Positions 13,501 through 26,724 of a stretch of DNA of 64,000 bases are shown here, piece after piece (the first letter of the stretch is position 1; each line of letters opens with the position of its first letter). The notes below the pieces were generated by a model that saw only the letters and a program-made list of their open reading frames with translations, did not search any database and was not told where the DNA came from. Position numbers and translations under genes: made by a program. The stretch covers positions 50,796,588-50,860,587 of the forward strand of contig OX467082.1 in the NCBI GenBank assembly GCA_950106755.1, written 5' to 3'. Source of the DNA: Climacium dendroides. Its lineage: Eukaryota > Streptophyta > Bryopsida > Hypnales > Climaciaceae.

Positions 13501-15197
13501 ATTTTCTTTTTGGTGAGTTTCTCATGGAGTACCATTGAAGACCTTGCATTCAACTTGTGCCTATTCTTTGGTTCCCCATTAGACCTTTCATTGCATATTA
13601 TTTTGGACCTTTCCCAAATAAATCCATAACTGGCCATTTGTGCATCAACATGGGGACACGTGAAAAATTCAAATTACATTTTTTTTTTGGTGAGTTTCTC
13701 ATGGAGTACCATTGAAGACCTTGCATTCCACTTGTGCCTATTTTTTGGATCCTGATTAGAGCTTTCGTTGCATATTTGTTTGGACCTTTCCCAAATAAAT
13801 CCATAACTGGCCATTTGTGCATAAACATGGGGCCATGTTAAAATCTCAATTACATTTTTTTTTGGTGAGTTTCTCATGGAGTACCATTGAAGATCTTGCA
13901 TTCAACTTGTGCCTATTTTTTGGTTCCCCATTAGAGCTTTCGATGCATATTTGTTTGGACTATTCCCAAATAAATCCATAACTGGCCATTTCTGCATAAA
14001 CATGGGGCCATGTTAAAAATTTCAATTACATTTTTTTTTGGTGAGTTTCACATGGAGTACCATTGAAGACCTTGCATTCAACTCTTGCCTATTTTTTGGT
14101 TCCCCATTAGAGCTTTCGTTGCATATTATTTTGGACCTTTCCCAAATAAATCCATAACTGGCCATTTGTGCATGAACATGGGGCCATGTTAAAAATTTCA
14201 ATTACATTTTTTTTTGGTGAGTTTCTCATGGAATACCATTGAAGACCTTGCATTCAACTTGTGCTTATTTTTTGGTTCCCCATTCGAGCTTTCGATGCAT
14301 ATTTGTTTGGACCTTTCCCAAATAAATCCATAACTGGCCATTTGTGCATGAACATGGGGCCATGTTAAAAATTTCAATTACATTTTTTTTTGGTGAGTTT
14401 CTCATGGAGTACCATTGAAGACCTTGCATTCAACTTGTGCTTATTTTTTGGTTCCCCATTCGAGCTTTCGATGCATATTTGTTTGGACCTTTCCCAAATA
14501 AATCCATAACTGGCCATTTGTGCATGAACATGGGGCCATGTTAAAAATTTCAATTACATTTTTTTTTGGTGAGTTTCACATGGAGTACCATTGAAGACCT
14601 TGCATTCAACTTGTGCCTATTTTTTGGTTCCCCATTAGAGGTTTCGTTGCATATTATTTTGGACCTTTCCCAAATAAATCCAGAACTGGCCATTTGTGCA
14701 TGAACATGGGGCCATGTTAAAAATTTCAATTACATTTTTTTTTGGTGAGTTTCACATGGAGTACCATTGAAGACCTTGCATTCAACTTGTGCCTATTTTT
14801 TGGTTCCCCATTAGAGCTTTCGTTGCATATTATTTTGGACCTTTCCCAAATAAATCCATAACTGGCCATTTGTGCATGAACATGGGGCCATGTAAAAAAA
14901 TTTCAATTACATTTTTTTTTGGTGAGTTTCACATGGAGTAGCATTGAAGTCCTTGCATTCAATGTGTGCCTATTTTTTGATTCCCCATTAGAGGTTTCGT
15001 TGCATATTATTTTGGACCTTTCCCAAATAAATCCATAACTGGCCATTTGTGCATGAACATGGGGCCATGTTAAAAATTTCAATTACATTTTTTTTTGGTG
15101 AGTTTCTCATGGAGTACCATTGAAGACCTTGCATTCAACTTGTGCTTATTTTTTGGTTCCCCATTCGAGCTTTCGATGCATATTTGTTTGGACCTTT
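8157..15197. repeat. 40-mer satellite block, copy 1 (7041 bp)
   Basis: First copy of a 7041-bp segment (40 monomers plus one base) followed directly by its near-identical second copy. The left edge is set by ACTATTCCC before 8157 against ACCTTTCCC before 15198. Internal tags include GTTTCGTCCCTTCCC (8320s), GGTGAGCTTCTC (9640s), CTGCATAACATGG, one base short (10820s), AAGGAGTACCATTCAAG (11762), GGGGACACGTG (11890 and 13650), GGATCCTGATTAG (13747) and GTTAAAATCTC (13837). It includes most of the second copy of the 11-mer block. Confidence 0.92.
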
Positions 15198-18100
15198 CCC
15201 AAATAAATCCATAACTGGCCATTTGTGCATGAACATGGGGCCATGTTAAAAATTTCAATTACATTTTTTTTTGGTGAGTTTCTCATGGAGTACCATTGAA
15301 GACCTTGCATTCAACTTGTGCCTATTTTTTGGTTACCCATTAGAGCTTTCGATGCATATTTGTTTCGTCCCTTCCCAAATAAATCCAGAACTGGCCATTT
15401 GTGCATGAACATGGGGCCACGTTAAAAATTTCAATTACATTTTTTTTTGGTGAGTTTCTCATGGAGTACCATTGAAGACCTTGCATTCAACTTGTGCCTA
15501 TTTTTCGGTTCCCCATTAGAGCTTTTGTTGCATATTATTTTGGACCTTTCCCAAATAAATCCATAACTGGCCATTTCTGCATAAACATGGGGCCATGTTA
15601 AAAATTTCAATTACATTTTTTTTTGGTGAGTTTCTCATGGAGTACCATTGAAAACCTTGCATTCAACTTGTGCCTATTTTTTGGTTCCCCATTAGAGCTT
15701 TCGTTGCATATTTGTTTGGACCTTTCCCAAATAAATCCATACCTGGCAATTTGTGCTTGAACATAGGGCCATGTTAAAAATTTCAATTACATTTTTTTTT
15801 GGTGAGTTTCTCATGGAGTACCATTGAAGACCTTGCATTCAACTTGTACCTGTTTTTGGATTCCCCATTAGAGCTTTCGATGCATATTATTTTGGACCTT
15901 TCCCAAATAAATCCATAACTGGCCATTTGTGCATCAACATGGGGCCACGTTAAAAATTTCAATTACATTTTTTTTTGGTGAGTTTCTCATGCAGTACCAT
16001 TGAAGACCTTGCATTCAACTTGTGCCTATTTTTGGATTCCCCATTAGAGCTTTCGTTGCATATTTGTTTCAACTTTCCCAAATAAATCCATAACTGGCCA
16101 TTTGTGCATGAACATGGGGCCATGTTAAAAATTTCAATTACATTTTTTTTTGGTGAGTTTCTCATGGAGTACCATTGAAGACCTTGCATTCAACTTGTGC
16201 CTATTTTTTCCTTCCCCATTAGAGCTTTCGTTGCATATTTGTTTGGACCTTTCCCAAATAAATCCAAAACTAGCCATTTGTGCATGAACATGGGGCCATG
16301 CTAAAAATTTCAATTACATTTTTTTTTGGTGAGTTTCTCATGGAGTACCATTGACGACCTTGCATTCAACTTGTGCCTATTTTTTCCTTCCCCATTAGAG
16401 CTTTCGTTGCATATTTGTTTGGACCTTTCCCAAATAAATCCATAACTGGCCATTTCTGCATAAACCTAGGGCCATGTTAAAAATTTCAATTACATATTTT
16501 TTTGGTGAGTTTCTCATGGAGTACCATTGAAGACCTTGCATTCAACTTGTACCTATTTTTGGATTCCCCATTAGAGCTTTCGATGCATATTATTTTGGAC
16601 CTTTCCCAAATAAATCCATAACTGGCCATTTGTACATGAACATGGGGCCACGTTAAAAATTTCAATTACATTTTTTTTTGGTGAGCTTCTCATGCAGTAC
16701 CATTGAAGACCTTGCATTCAACTTGTGCCTATTTTTCGGTTCCCCATTAGAGCTTTCGATGCATATTTGTTTGGACCTTTCCCAAATAAATCCATAACTG
16801 GCCATTTGTGCATCAACATGGGGCCATGTTAAAAATTTCAATTACATATTTTTTTGGTGAGTTTCTCATGGAGTACCATTGAAGACCTTGCATTCAACTT
16901 GTGCCTATTTTTTGGATCCCCATTAGAGCTTTCGTTGCATATTTGTTTGGACCTTTCCCAAATAAATCCATAACTGGCCATTTCAGCATAAACATGGGGC
17001 CATGTTAAAAATTTCAATTACATTTTTTTTTGGTGAGTTTCTCATGGAGTACCATTGAAGATCTTGCATTCAGCTTGTGCCTATTTTTCGGTTCCCCATT
17101 AGAGCTTTCGATGCATATTTGTTTGGACTATTCCCAAATAAATCCATAACTGGCCATTTGTGCATGAACATGGGGCCATGTTAAAAATTTCAATTACATT
17201 TTTTTTTGGTGAGTTTCTCATGGAGTACCATTGAAGACCTTGCATTCAACTTGTGCCTATTTTTTGGTTACCCATTAGAGCTTTCGATGCATATTTGTTT
17301 GGACCTTTCCCAAATAAATCCAGAACTGGCCATTTGTGCATGAACATGGGGCCATGTTAAAAATTTCAATTACATTTGTTTTTGGTGAGTTTCTCATGGA
17401 GTACCATTGAAGACCTTGCATTCAACTTGTGCCTATTTTTTGGATCCCCATTAGAGCTTTTGTTGCATATTATTTTGGACCTTTCCCAAATAAATCCATA
17501 ACTGGCCATTTCTGCATAAACATGGGGCCATGTTAAAAATTTCACTTACATTTTTTTTTGGTGAGTTTCTCATGGAGTACCATTGAAGATCTTGCATTCA
17601 ACTTGTGCCTATTTTTCGGTTCCCCATTAGAGCTTTCGATGCATATTTGTTTGGACCTTTCCCAAATAAATCCATAACTGGCCATTTGTGCATGAACATG
17701 GGGCCATGTTAAAAATTTCAATTACATTTTTTTTTGGTGAGTTTCTCATGGAGTACCATTGAAGACCTTGCATTCAACTTGTGCCTATTTTTTGGTTACC
17801 CATTAGAGCTTTCGTTGCATATTTGTTTGGACCTTTCCCAAATAAATCCATAACTGGGCATTTCTGCATAACATGGGGCCATGTTAAAAATTTCAATTAC
17901 ATTTTTTTTTGGTGAGTTTCTCATGGAGTACCATTGAAGATCTTGCATTCAACTTGTGCCTATTTTTCGGTTCCCCATTAGAGCTTTCGATGCATATTTG
18001 TTTGGACTATTCTCAAATAAATCCATAACTGGCCATTTGTGCATGAACATGGGGCCACGTTAAAAATTTCAATTACATTTTTTTTTGGTGAGTTTCTCAT

Positions 18101-21100
18101 GGAGTACCATTGAAGACCTTGCATTCAACTTGTGCCTATTTTTTGGTTCCCCATTAGAGCTTTCGATGCATATTTGTTTGGTCCTTTCCCAAATAAATCC
18201 ATAACTGGCCATTTGTGCATGAACATGGGGCCACGTTAAAAATTTCAATTACATTTTTTTTTGGTGAGTTTCACATGGAGTACCATTGAAGACCTTGCAT
18301 TCCACTTGTGCCTATTTTTTGGATCCCCATTAGAGCTTTCGTTGCATATTTGTTTGGACCTTTCCCAAATAAATCCATAACTGGCCATTTGTGCATAAAC
18401 ATGGGGCCATGTTAAAAATTTCAATTACATTTTTTTTTGGTGAGTTTCTCATAGAGTACCATTGAAGACCTTGCATTCAACTTGTGCCTCTTTTTCGGTT
18501 CCCCATTACAGCTTTCATTGCATATTTGTTTGGACCTTTCCCAAATAAATCCATAACTGGCCATTTCTGCATAAACATGGGGCCACGTTAAAAATTTCAA
18601 TTACATTTTTTTTTGGTGAGTTTCTCATGGAGTACCATTGAAGACCTTGCATTCAACTTGTGCTTATTTTTCGGTTCCCCATTAGAGCTTTCGATGCATA
18701 TTTGTTTGGACTTTTCCCAAATAAATCCATAACTCGCCATTTGTGCATGAACATGGGGCCACGATAAAAATTTCAATTACATTTTTTTTTGGTGAGTTTC
18801 TCAAGGAGTACCATTCAAGACCTTGCATTCAACTTGTGCCTATTCTTTGGATCCCCATTAGAGCTTTCATTGCATATTATTTTGGACCTTTCCCAAATAA
18901 ATCCATAACTGGCCATTTGTGCATCAACATGGGGACACGTGAAAAATTCCAATTACACTTTTTTTTTGGTGAGTTTCTCATGGAGTACCATTGAAGACCT
19001 TGCATTCAACTTGTGCCTATTTTTTGGATCCCCATTAGAGCTTTCGTTGCATATTTGTTTGGACTATTCCCAAATAAATCCATAACTGGCCATTTCTGCA
19101 TGAACATGGGGCCATGTTAAAAATTTCAATTACATTTGTTTTTGGTGAGTTTCTCATGGAGTACCATTGAAGACCTTGCATTCAACTTGTGCCTATTTTT
19201 CGGTTCCCCATTAGAGCTTTCGATGCATATTTGTTTGGTCCTTTCCCAAATAAATCCATAACTGGCCATTTGTGCATGAACATGGGGCCACGTTAAAAAT
19301 TTCAATTACATTTTTTTTTGGTGAGTTTCTCATGGAGTACCATTGAAGACCTTGCATTCAACTTGTGCCTATTTTTTGGTTCCCCATTACAGCTTTCATT
19401 GCATATTTGTTTGGACCTTTCCCAAATAAATCCATAACTGGCCATTTGTGCATAAACATGGGGCCATGTTAAAAATTTCAATTACATGTTTTTTTGGTGA
19501 GTTTCTCATGGAGTACCATTGAAGATCTTGCATTCAACTTGTGCCTATTTTTCGGTTCCCCATTAGAGCTTTCGATGCATATTTGTTTGGACCTTTCCCA
19601 AATAAATCCATAACTGGCCATTTGTGCATGAACATGGGGCCATGTTAAAAATTTCAATTACATTTTTTTTTGGTGAGTTTCTCATGGAGTACCATTGAAG
19701 ACCTTGCATTCAACTTGTGCCTATTTTTTGGTTCCCCATTAGAGCTTTCGATGCATATTTGTTTGGTCCTTTCCCAAATAAATCCATAACTGGCCATTTG
19801 TGCATGAACATGGGGCCATGTTAAAAATTTCAATTACATTTTTTTTTGGTGAGTTTCTCATGGAGTACCATTGAAGACCTTGCATTCAACTTGTGCCTAT
19901 TTTTTGGATCCCCATTAGAGCTTTCGTTGCATATTTGTTTGGACCTTTCCCAAATAAATCCATAACTGGGCATTTCTGCATAAACATGGGGCCATGTCAA
20001 AAATTTCAATTACATTTTTTTTTGGTGAGTTTCTCATAGAGTACCATTGAAGACCTTGCATTCAACTTGTGCTTATTTTTTGGTTCCCCATTCGAGCTTT
20101 CGATGCATATTTGTTTGGACCTTTCCCAAATAAATCCATAACTGGCCATTTGTGCATGAACATGGGGCCATGTTAAAAATTTCAATTACATTTTTTTTTG
20201 GTGAGTTTCTCATGGAGTACCATTGAAGACCTTGCATTCAACTTGTGCCTATTTTTTGGATCCCCATTAGAGCTTTCGTTGCATATTTGTTTGGACCTTT
20301 CCCAAATAAATCCATAACTGGGCATTTCTGCATAAACATGGGGCCATGTTAAAAATTTCAATTACATTTTTTTTTGGTGAGTTTCTCATAGAGTACCATT
20401 GAAGACCTTGCATTCAACTTGTGCCTATTTTTCGGTTCCCCATTAGAGCTTTCGTTGCATATTTGTTTGGACTTTTCCCAAATAAATCCATAACTCGCCA
20501 TTTGTGCATGAACATGGGGCCACGATAAAAATTCCAATTACATTTTCTTTTTGGTGAGTTTCTCATGGAGTACCATTGAAGACCTTGCATTCAACTTGTG
20601 CCTATTCTTTGGTTCCCCATTAGACCTTTCATTGCATATTATTTTGGACCTTTCCCAAATAAATCCATAACTGGCCATTTGTGCATCAACATGGGGACAC
20701 GTGAAAAATTCAAATTACATTTTTTTTTTGGTGAGTTTCTCATGGAGTACCATTGAAGACCTTGCATTCCACTTGTGCCTATTTTTTGGATCCTGATTAG
20801 AGCTTTCGTTGCATATTTGTTTGGACCTTTCCCAAATAAATCCATAACTGGCCATTTGTGCATAAACATGGGGCCATGTTAAAATCTCAATTACATTTTT
20901 TTTTGGTGAGTTTCTCATGGAGTACCATTGAAGATCTTGCATTCAACTTGTGCCTATTTTTTGGTTCCCCATTAGAGCTTTCGATGCATATTTGTTTGGA
21001 CTATTCCCAAATAAATCCATAACTGGCCATTTCTGCATAAACATGGGGCCATGTTAAAAATTTCAATTACATTTTTTTTTGGTGAGTTTCACATGGAGTA

Positions 21101-22238
21101 CCATTGAAGACCTTGCATTCAACTCTTGCCTATTTTTTGGTTCCCCATTAGAGCTTTCGTTGCATATTATTTTGGACCTTTCCCAAATAAATCCATAACT
21201 GGCCATTTGTGCATGAACATGGGGCCATGTTAAAAATTTCAATTACATTTTTTTTTGGTGAGTTTCTCATGGAATACCATTGAAGACCTTGCATTCAACT
21301 TGTGCTTATTTTTTGGTTCCCCATTCGAGCTTTCGATGCATATTTGTTTGGACCTTTCCCAAATAAATCCATAACTGGCCATTTGTGCATGAACATGGGG
21401 CCATGTTAAAAATTTCAATTACATTTTTTTTTGGTGAGTTTCTCATGGAGTACCATTGAAGACCTTGCATTCAACTTGTGCTTATTTTTTGGTTCCCCAT
21501 TCGAGCTTTCGATGCATATTTGTTTGGACCTTTCCCAAATAAATCCATAACTGGCCATTTGTGCATGAACATGGGGCCATGTTAAAAATTTCAATTACAT
21601 TTTTTTTTGGTGAGTTTCACATGGAGTACCATTGAAGACCTTGCATTCAACTTGTGCCTATTTTTTGGTTCCCCATTAGAGGTTTCGTTGCATATTATTT
21701 TGGACCTTTCCCAAATAAATCCAGAACTGGCCATTTGTGCATGAACATGGGGCCATGTTAAAAATTTCAATTACATTTTTTTTTGGTGAGTTTCACATGG
21801 AGTACCATTGAAGACCTTGCATTCAACTTGTGCCTATTTTTTGGTTCCCCATTAGAGCTTTCGTTGCATATTATTTTGGACCTTTCCCAAATAAATCCAT
21901 AACTGGCCATTTGTGCATGAACATGGGGCCATGTAAAAAAATTTCAATTACATTTTTTTTTGGTGAGTTTCACATGGAGTAGCATTGAAGTCCTTGCATT
22001 CAATGTGTGCCTATTTTTTGATTCCCCATTAGAGGTTTCGTTGCATATTATTTTGGACCTTTCCCAAATAAATCCATAACTGGCCATTTGTGCATGAACA
22101 TGGGGCCATGTTAAAAATTTCAATTACATTTTTTTTTGGTGAGTTTCTCATGGAATACCATTGAAGACCTTGCATTCAACTTGTGCTTATTTTTTGGTTC
22201 CCCATTCGAGCTTTCGATGCATATTTGTTTGGACCTTT
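15198..22238. repeat. 40-mer satellite block, copy 2 (7041 bp)
   Basis: Repeats 8157-15197 at a constant shift of 7041; all internal tags recur at that offset. The copies are not identical: 11108 is A where 18149 is C (GTTACC versus GTTCCC). From about 22152 the copy carries GGAATACC in place of GGAGTACC and becomes the start of an 881-bp unit, so the 3' end seems to have been re-copied. Very high similarity over 7 kb means a recent event, or possibly an assembly artefact, in an otherwise diverged section. Confidence 0.92.
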
Positions 22239-23032
22239 CCCAAATAAATCCATAACTGGCCATTTGTGCATGAACATGGGGCCATGTTAAAAATTTCAAT
22301 TACATTTTTTTTTGGTGAGTTTCTCATGGAGTACCATTGAAGACCTTGCATTCAACTTGTGCTTATTTTTTGGTTCCCCATTCGAGCTTTCGATGCATAT
22401 TTGTTTGGACCTTTCCCAAATAAATCCATAACTGGCCATTTGTGCATGAACATGGGGCCATGTTAAAAATTTCAATTACATTTTTTTTTGGTGAGTTTCA
22501 CATGGAGTACCATTGAAGACCTTGCATTCAACTTGTGCCTATTTTTTGGTTCCCCATTAGAGGTTTCGTTGCATATTATTTTGGACCTTTCCCAAATAAA
22601 TCCAGAACTGGCCATTTGTGCATGAACATGGGGCCATGTTAAAAATTTCAATTACATTTTTTTTTGGTGAGTTTCACATGGAGTACCATTGAAGACCTTG
22701 CATTCAACTTGTGCCTATTTTTTGGTTCCCCATTAGAGCTTTCGTTGCATATTATTTTGGACCTTTCCCAAATAAATCCATAACTGGCCATTTGTGCATG
22801 AACATGGGGCCATGTAAAAAAATTTCAATTACATTTTTTTTTGGTGAGTTTCACATGGAGTAGCATTGAAGTCCTTGCATTCAATGTGTGCCTATTTTTT
22901 GATTCCCCATTAGAGGTTTCGTTGCATATTATTTTGGACCTTTCCCAAATAAATCCATAACTGGCCATTTGTGCATGAACATGGGGCCATGTTAAAAATT
23001 TCAATTACATTTTTTTTTGGTGAGTTTCTCAT
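21271..23032. repeat. 5-mer HOR, two 881-bp units
   Basis: Bases 21271-22151 recur at 22152-23032, shift 881 (five monomers plus one base). The extra base is the CATGTAAAAAAATTTC variant (21932 and 22813) in place of CATGTTAAAAATTTC. Each unit carries GGAATACC, two CATTCGAGCTTTCGATGC monomers, GAGGTTTCG with CCAGAACTGG, a standard TTAT monomer, and an AATGTGTGCC / TTTTGATTCCCC / GAGGTTTCG monomer. The same kinds of monomer later build HORs in the right-hand section. Confidence 0.88.
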
Positions 23033-23950
23033 GGAGTACCATTGAAGACCTTGCATTCAACTTGTGCTTATTTTTTGGTTCCCCATTCGAGCTTTCGATG
23101 CATATTTGTTTGGACCTTTCCCAAATAAATCCATAACTGGCCATTTGTGCATGAACATGGGGCCATGTTAAAAATTTCAATTACATTTTTCTTTGGTGAG
23201 TTTCACATGGAGTACCATTGAAGTCCTTGCATTCAATGTGTGCCTATTTTTTGGTTCCCCATTAGAGCTTTCGTTGCATATTATTTTGGACCTTTCCCAA
23301 ATAAATCCATAACTGGCCATTTGTGCATGAACATGGGGCCATGTTAAAAATTTCAATTATATTTTTTTTTGGTGAGTTTCACATGGAGTACCATTGAAGA
23401 CCTTGCATTCAACTTGTGCCTATTTTTTGGTTCCCCATTCGAGCTTTCGTTGCATATTTGTTTGGACCTTTCCCAAATAAATCCATAACTGGCCATTTGT
23501 GCATGAACATGGGGCCATGTTAAAAATTTCAATTACATTTTTTTTTGGTGAGTTTCTCATGGAGTACCATTGAAGACCTTGCATTCAACTTGTGCTTATT
23601 TTTGGATTCCCCATTAGAGCTTTCGTTGCATATTTGTTTGGACCTTTCCCAAATAAATCCATAATTGGCCATTTGTGCATGAACATGAGGCCATGTTAAA
23701 AATTTCAATTACATTTTTTTTTGGTGAGTTTCTCATGGAATACCATTGAAGACCTTGCATTCAACTTGTGCTTATTTTTGGATTCCCCATTAGAGCTTTC
23801 GTTGCATATTTGTTTGGACCTTTCCCAAATAAATCCATAACTGGCCATTTGTGCATGAACATGGGGCCATGTTAAAAATTTCAATTACATTTGTTTTTGG
23901 TGAGTTTCTCATGGAGTACCATTGAAGACCTTGCATTCAACTTGTGCCTA
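23033..23950. repeat. Satellite monomers between HOR blocks
   Basis: About five monomers: CATTCGAGC types, one with T5CT3 and GAAGTCC followed by AATGTGTGCC, one with AATTATATT, and two with TTTTTGGATTCCCC, of which the first carries ATAATTGG and CATGAGGCC. These are the same subtypes, in nearly the same order, that form the 880-bp HOR at 28.9-34.1 kb, so the source haplotypes of that HOR are already present here as single copies. Confidence 0.8.
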
Positions 23951-26724
23951 TTTTTCGGTTCCCCATTACAGCTTTCATTGCATATTTGTTTGGACCTTTC
24001 CCAAATAAATCCATAACTGGCCATTTCTGCATAAACATGGGGCCACGTTAAAAATTTCAATTACATTTTTTTTTGGTGAGTTTCTCATGGAGTACCATTG
24101 AAGACCTTGCATTCAACTTGTGCTTATTTTTCGGTTCCCCATTAGAGCTTTCGATGCATATTTGTTTGGACTTTTCCCAAATAAATCCATAACTCGCCAT
24201 TTGTGCATGAACATGGGGCCACGATAAAAATTTCAATTACATTTTTTTTTGGTGAGTTTCTCAAGGAGTACCATTCACGACCCTGCATTCAACTTGTGCC
24301 TATTCTTTGGATCCCCATTAGAGCTTTCATTGCATATTATTTTGGACCTTTCCCAAATAAATCCATAACTGGCCATTTGTGCATCAACATGGGGACACGT
24401 GAAAAATTCCAATTACATTTTTTTTTTGGTGAGTTTCTCATGGAGTACCATTGAAGACCTTGCATTCAACTTGTGCCTATTTTTTGGATCCCCATTAGAG
24501 CTTTCGTTGCATATTTGTTTGGACCTTTCCCAAATAAATCCATAACTGGCCATTTGTGCATGAACATGGGGCCATGTTAAAAATTTCAATTACATTTGTT
24601 TTTGGTGAGTTTCTCATGGAGTACCATTGAAGACCTTGCATTCAACTTGTGCCTATTTTTCGGTTCCCCATTAGAGCTTTCGATGCATATTTGTTTGGTC
24701 CTTTCCCAAATAAATCCATAACTGGCCATTTGTGCATGAACATGGGGCCACGTTAAAAATTTCAATTACATTTTTTTTTGGTGAGTTTCTCATGGAGTAC
24801 CATTGAAGACCTTGCATTCAACTTGTGCCTATTTTTTGGTTCCCCATTACAGCTTTCATTGCATATTTGTTTGGACCTTTCCCAAATAAATCCATAACTG
24901 GCCATTTGTGCATAAACATGGGGCCATGTTAAAAATTTCAATTACATGTTTTTTTGGTGAGTTTCTCATGGAGTACCATTGAAGATCTTGCATTCAACTT
25001 GTGCCTATTTTTCGGTTCCCCATTAGAGCTTTCGATGCATATTTGTTTGGACCTTTCCCAAATAAATCCATAACTGGCCATTTGTGCATGAACATGGGGC
25101 CATGTTAAAAATTTCAATTACATTTTTTTTTGGTGAGTTTCTCATGGAGTACCATTGAAGACCTTGCATTCAACTTGTGCCTATTTTTTGGTTCCCCATT
25201 AGAGCTTTCGATGCATATTTGTTTGGTCCTTTCCCAAATAAATCCATAACTGGCCATTTGTGCATGAACATGGGGCCATGTTAAAAATTTCAATTACATT
25301 TTTTTTTGGTGAGTTTCTCATGGAGTACCATTGAAGACCTTGCATTCAACTTGTGCCTATTTTTTGGATCCCCATTAGAGCTTTCGTTGCATATTTGTTT
25401 GGACCTTTCCCAAATAAATCCATAACTGGGCATTTCTGCATAAACATGGGGCCATGTTAAAAATTTCAATTACATTTTTTTTTGGTGAGTTTCTCATAGA
25501 GTACCATTGAAGACCTTGCATTCAACTTGTGCTTATTTTTTGGTTCCCCATTCGAGCTTTCGATGCATATTTGTTTGGACCTTTCCCAAATAAATCCATA
25601 ACTGGCCATTTGTGCATGAACATGGGGCCATGTTAAAAATTTCAATTACATTTTTTTTTGGTGAGTTTCTCATGGAGTACCATTGAAGACCTTGCATTCA
25701 ACTTGTGCCTATTTTTTGGATCCCCATTAGAGCTTTCGTTGCATATTTGTTTGGACCTTTCCCAAATAAATCCATAACTGGGCATTTCTGCATAAACATG
25801 GGGCCATGTTAAAAATTTCAATTACATTTTTTTTTGGTGAGTTTCTCATAGAGTACCATTGAAGACCTTGCATTCAACTTGTGCCTATTTTTCGGTTCCC
25901 CATTAGAGCTTTCGTTGCATATTTGTTTGGACTTTTCCCAAATAAATCCATAACTCGCCATTTGTGCATGAACATGGGGCCACGATAAAAATTCCAATTA
26001 CATTTTCTTTTTGGTGAGTTTCTCATGGAGTACCATTGAAGACCTTGCATTCCACTTGTGCCTATTTTTTGGATCCTGATTAGAGCTTTCGTTGCATATT
26101 TGTTTGGACCTTTCCCAAATAAATCCATAACTGGCCATTTGTGCATAAACATGGGGCCATGTTAAAATCTCAATTACATTTTTTTTTGGTGAGTTTCTCA
26201 TGGAGTACCATTGAAGATCTTGCATTCAACTTGTGCCTATTTTTTGGTTCCCCATTAGAGCTTTCGATGCATATTTGTTTGGACTATTCCCAAATAAATC
26301 CATAACTGGCCATTTCTGCATAAACATGGGGCCATGTTAAAAATTTCAATTACATTTTTTTTTGGTGAGTTTCACATGGAGTACCATTGAAGACCTTGCA
26401 TTCAACTCTTGCCTATTTTTTGGTTCCCCATTAGAGCTTTCGTTGCATATTATTTTGGACCTTTCCCAAATAAATCCATAACTGGCCATTTGTGCATGAA
26501 CATGGGGCCATGTTAAAAATTTCAATTACATTTTTTTTTGGTGAGTTTCTCATGGAGTACCATTGAAGACCTTGCATTCAACTTGTGCTTATTTTTTGGT
26601 TCCCCATTCGAGCTTTCGATGCATATTTGTTTGGACCTTTCCCAAATAAATCCATAACTGGCCATTTGTGCATGAACATGGGGCCATGTTAAAAATTTCA
26701 ATTACATTTTTTTTTGGTGAGTTT
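23951..26724. repeat. Partial third copy of the 40-mer block, with a one-monomer deletion
   Basis: Matches copy 2 at a shift of 5460 up to about 26030, then at 5283. The difference of 177 bases means exactly one monomer (the GACCTTTCATT / GGGGACACGTG monomer near 20600-20770) is missing. Differences from copy 2 include ATTCACGACCCTG in place of ATTCAAGACCTTG, and ACCTTTCCC in place of ACTATTCCC. The right edge is where copy 2 continues with TTTCTC and this copy changes to TTTCACATGGAGTAGC. Confidence 0.88.

Noticed and set aside
6983..26225. Sets of identical 75-92 codon frames (6983, 8918, 15959; 11702, 18743, 24203; 13598, 20639; 13674, 20715, 25998; 25874)
   Set aside because: Their identity reflects duplicated satellite blocks (shifts 1935, 7041, 5460, 5283), not conserved proteins. 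They arise where single-base length variants happen to remove a stop.
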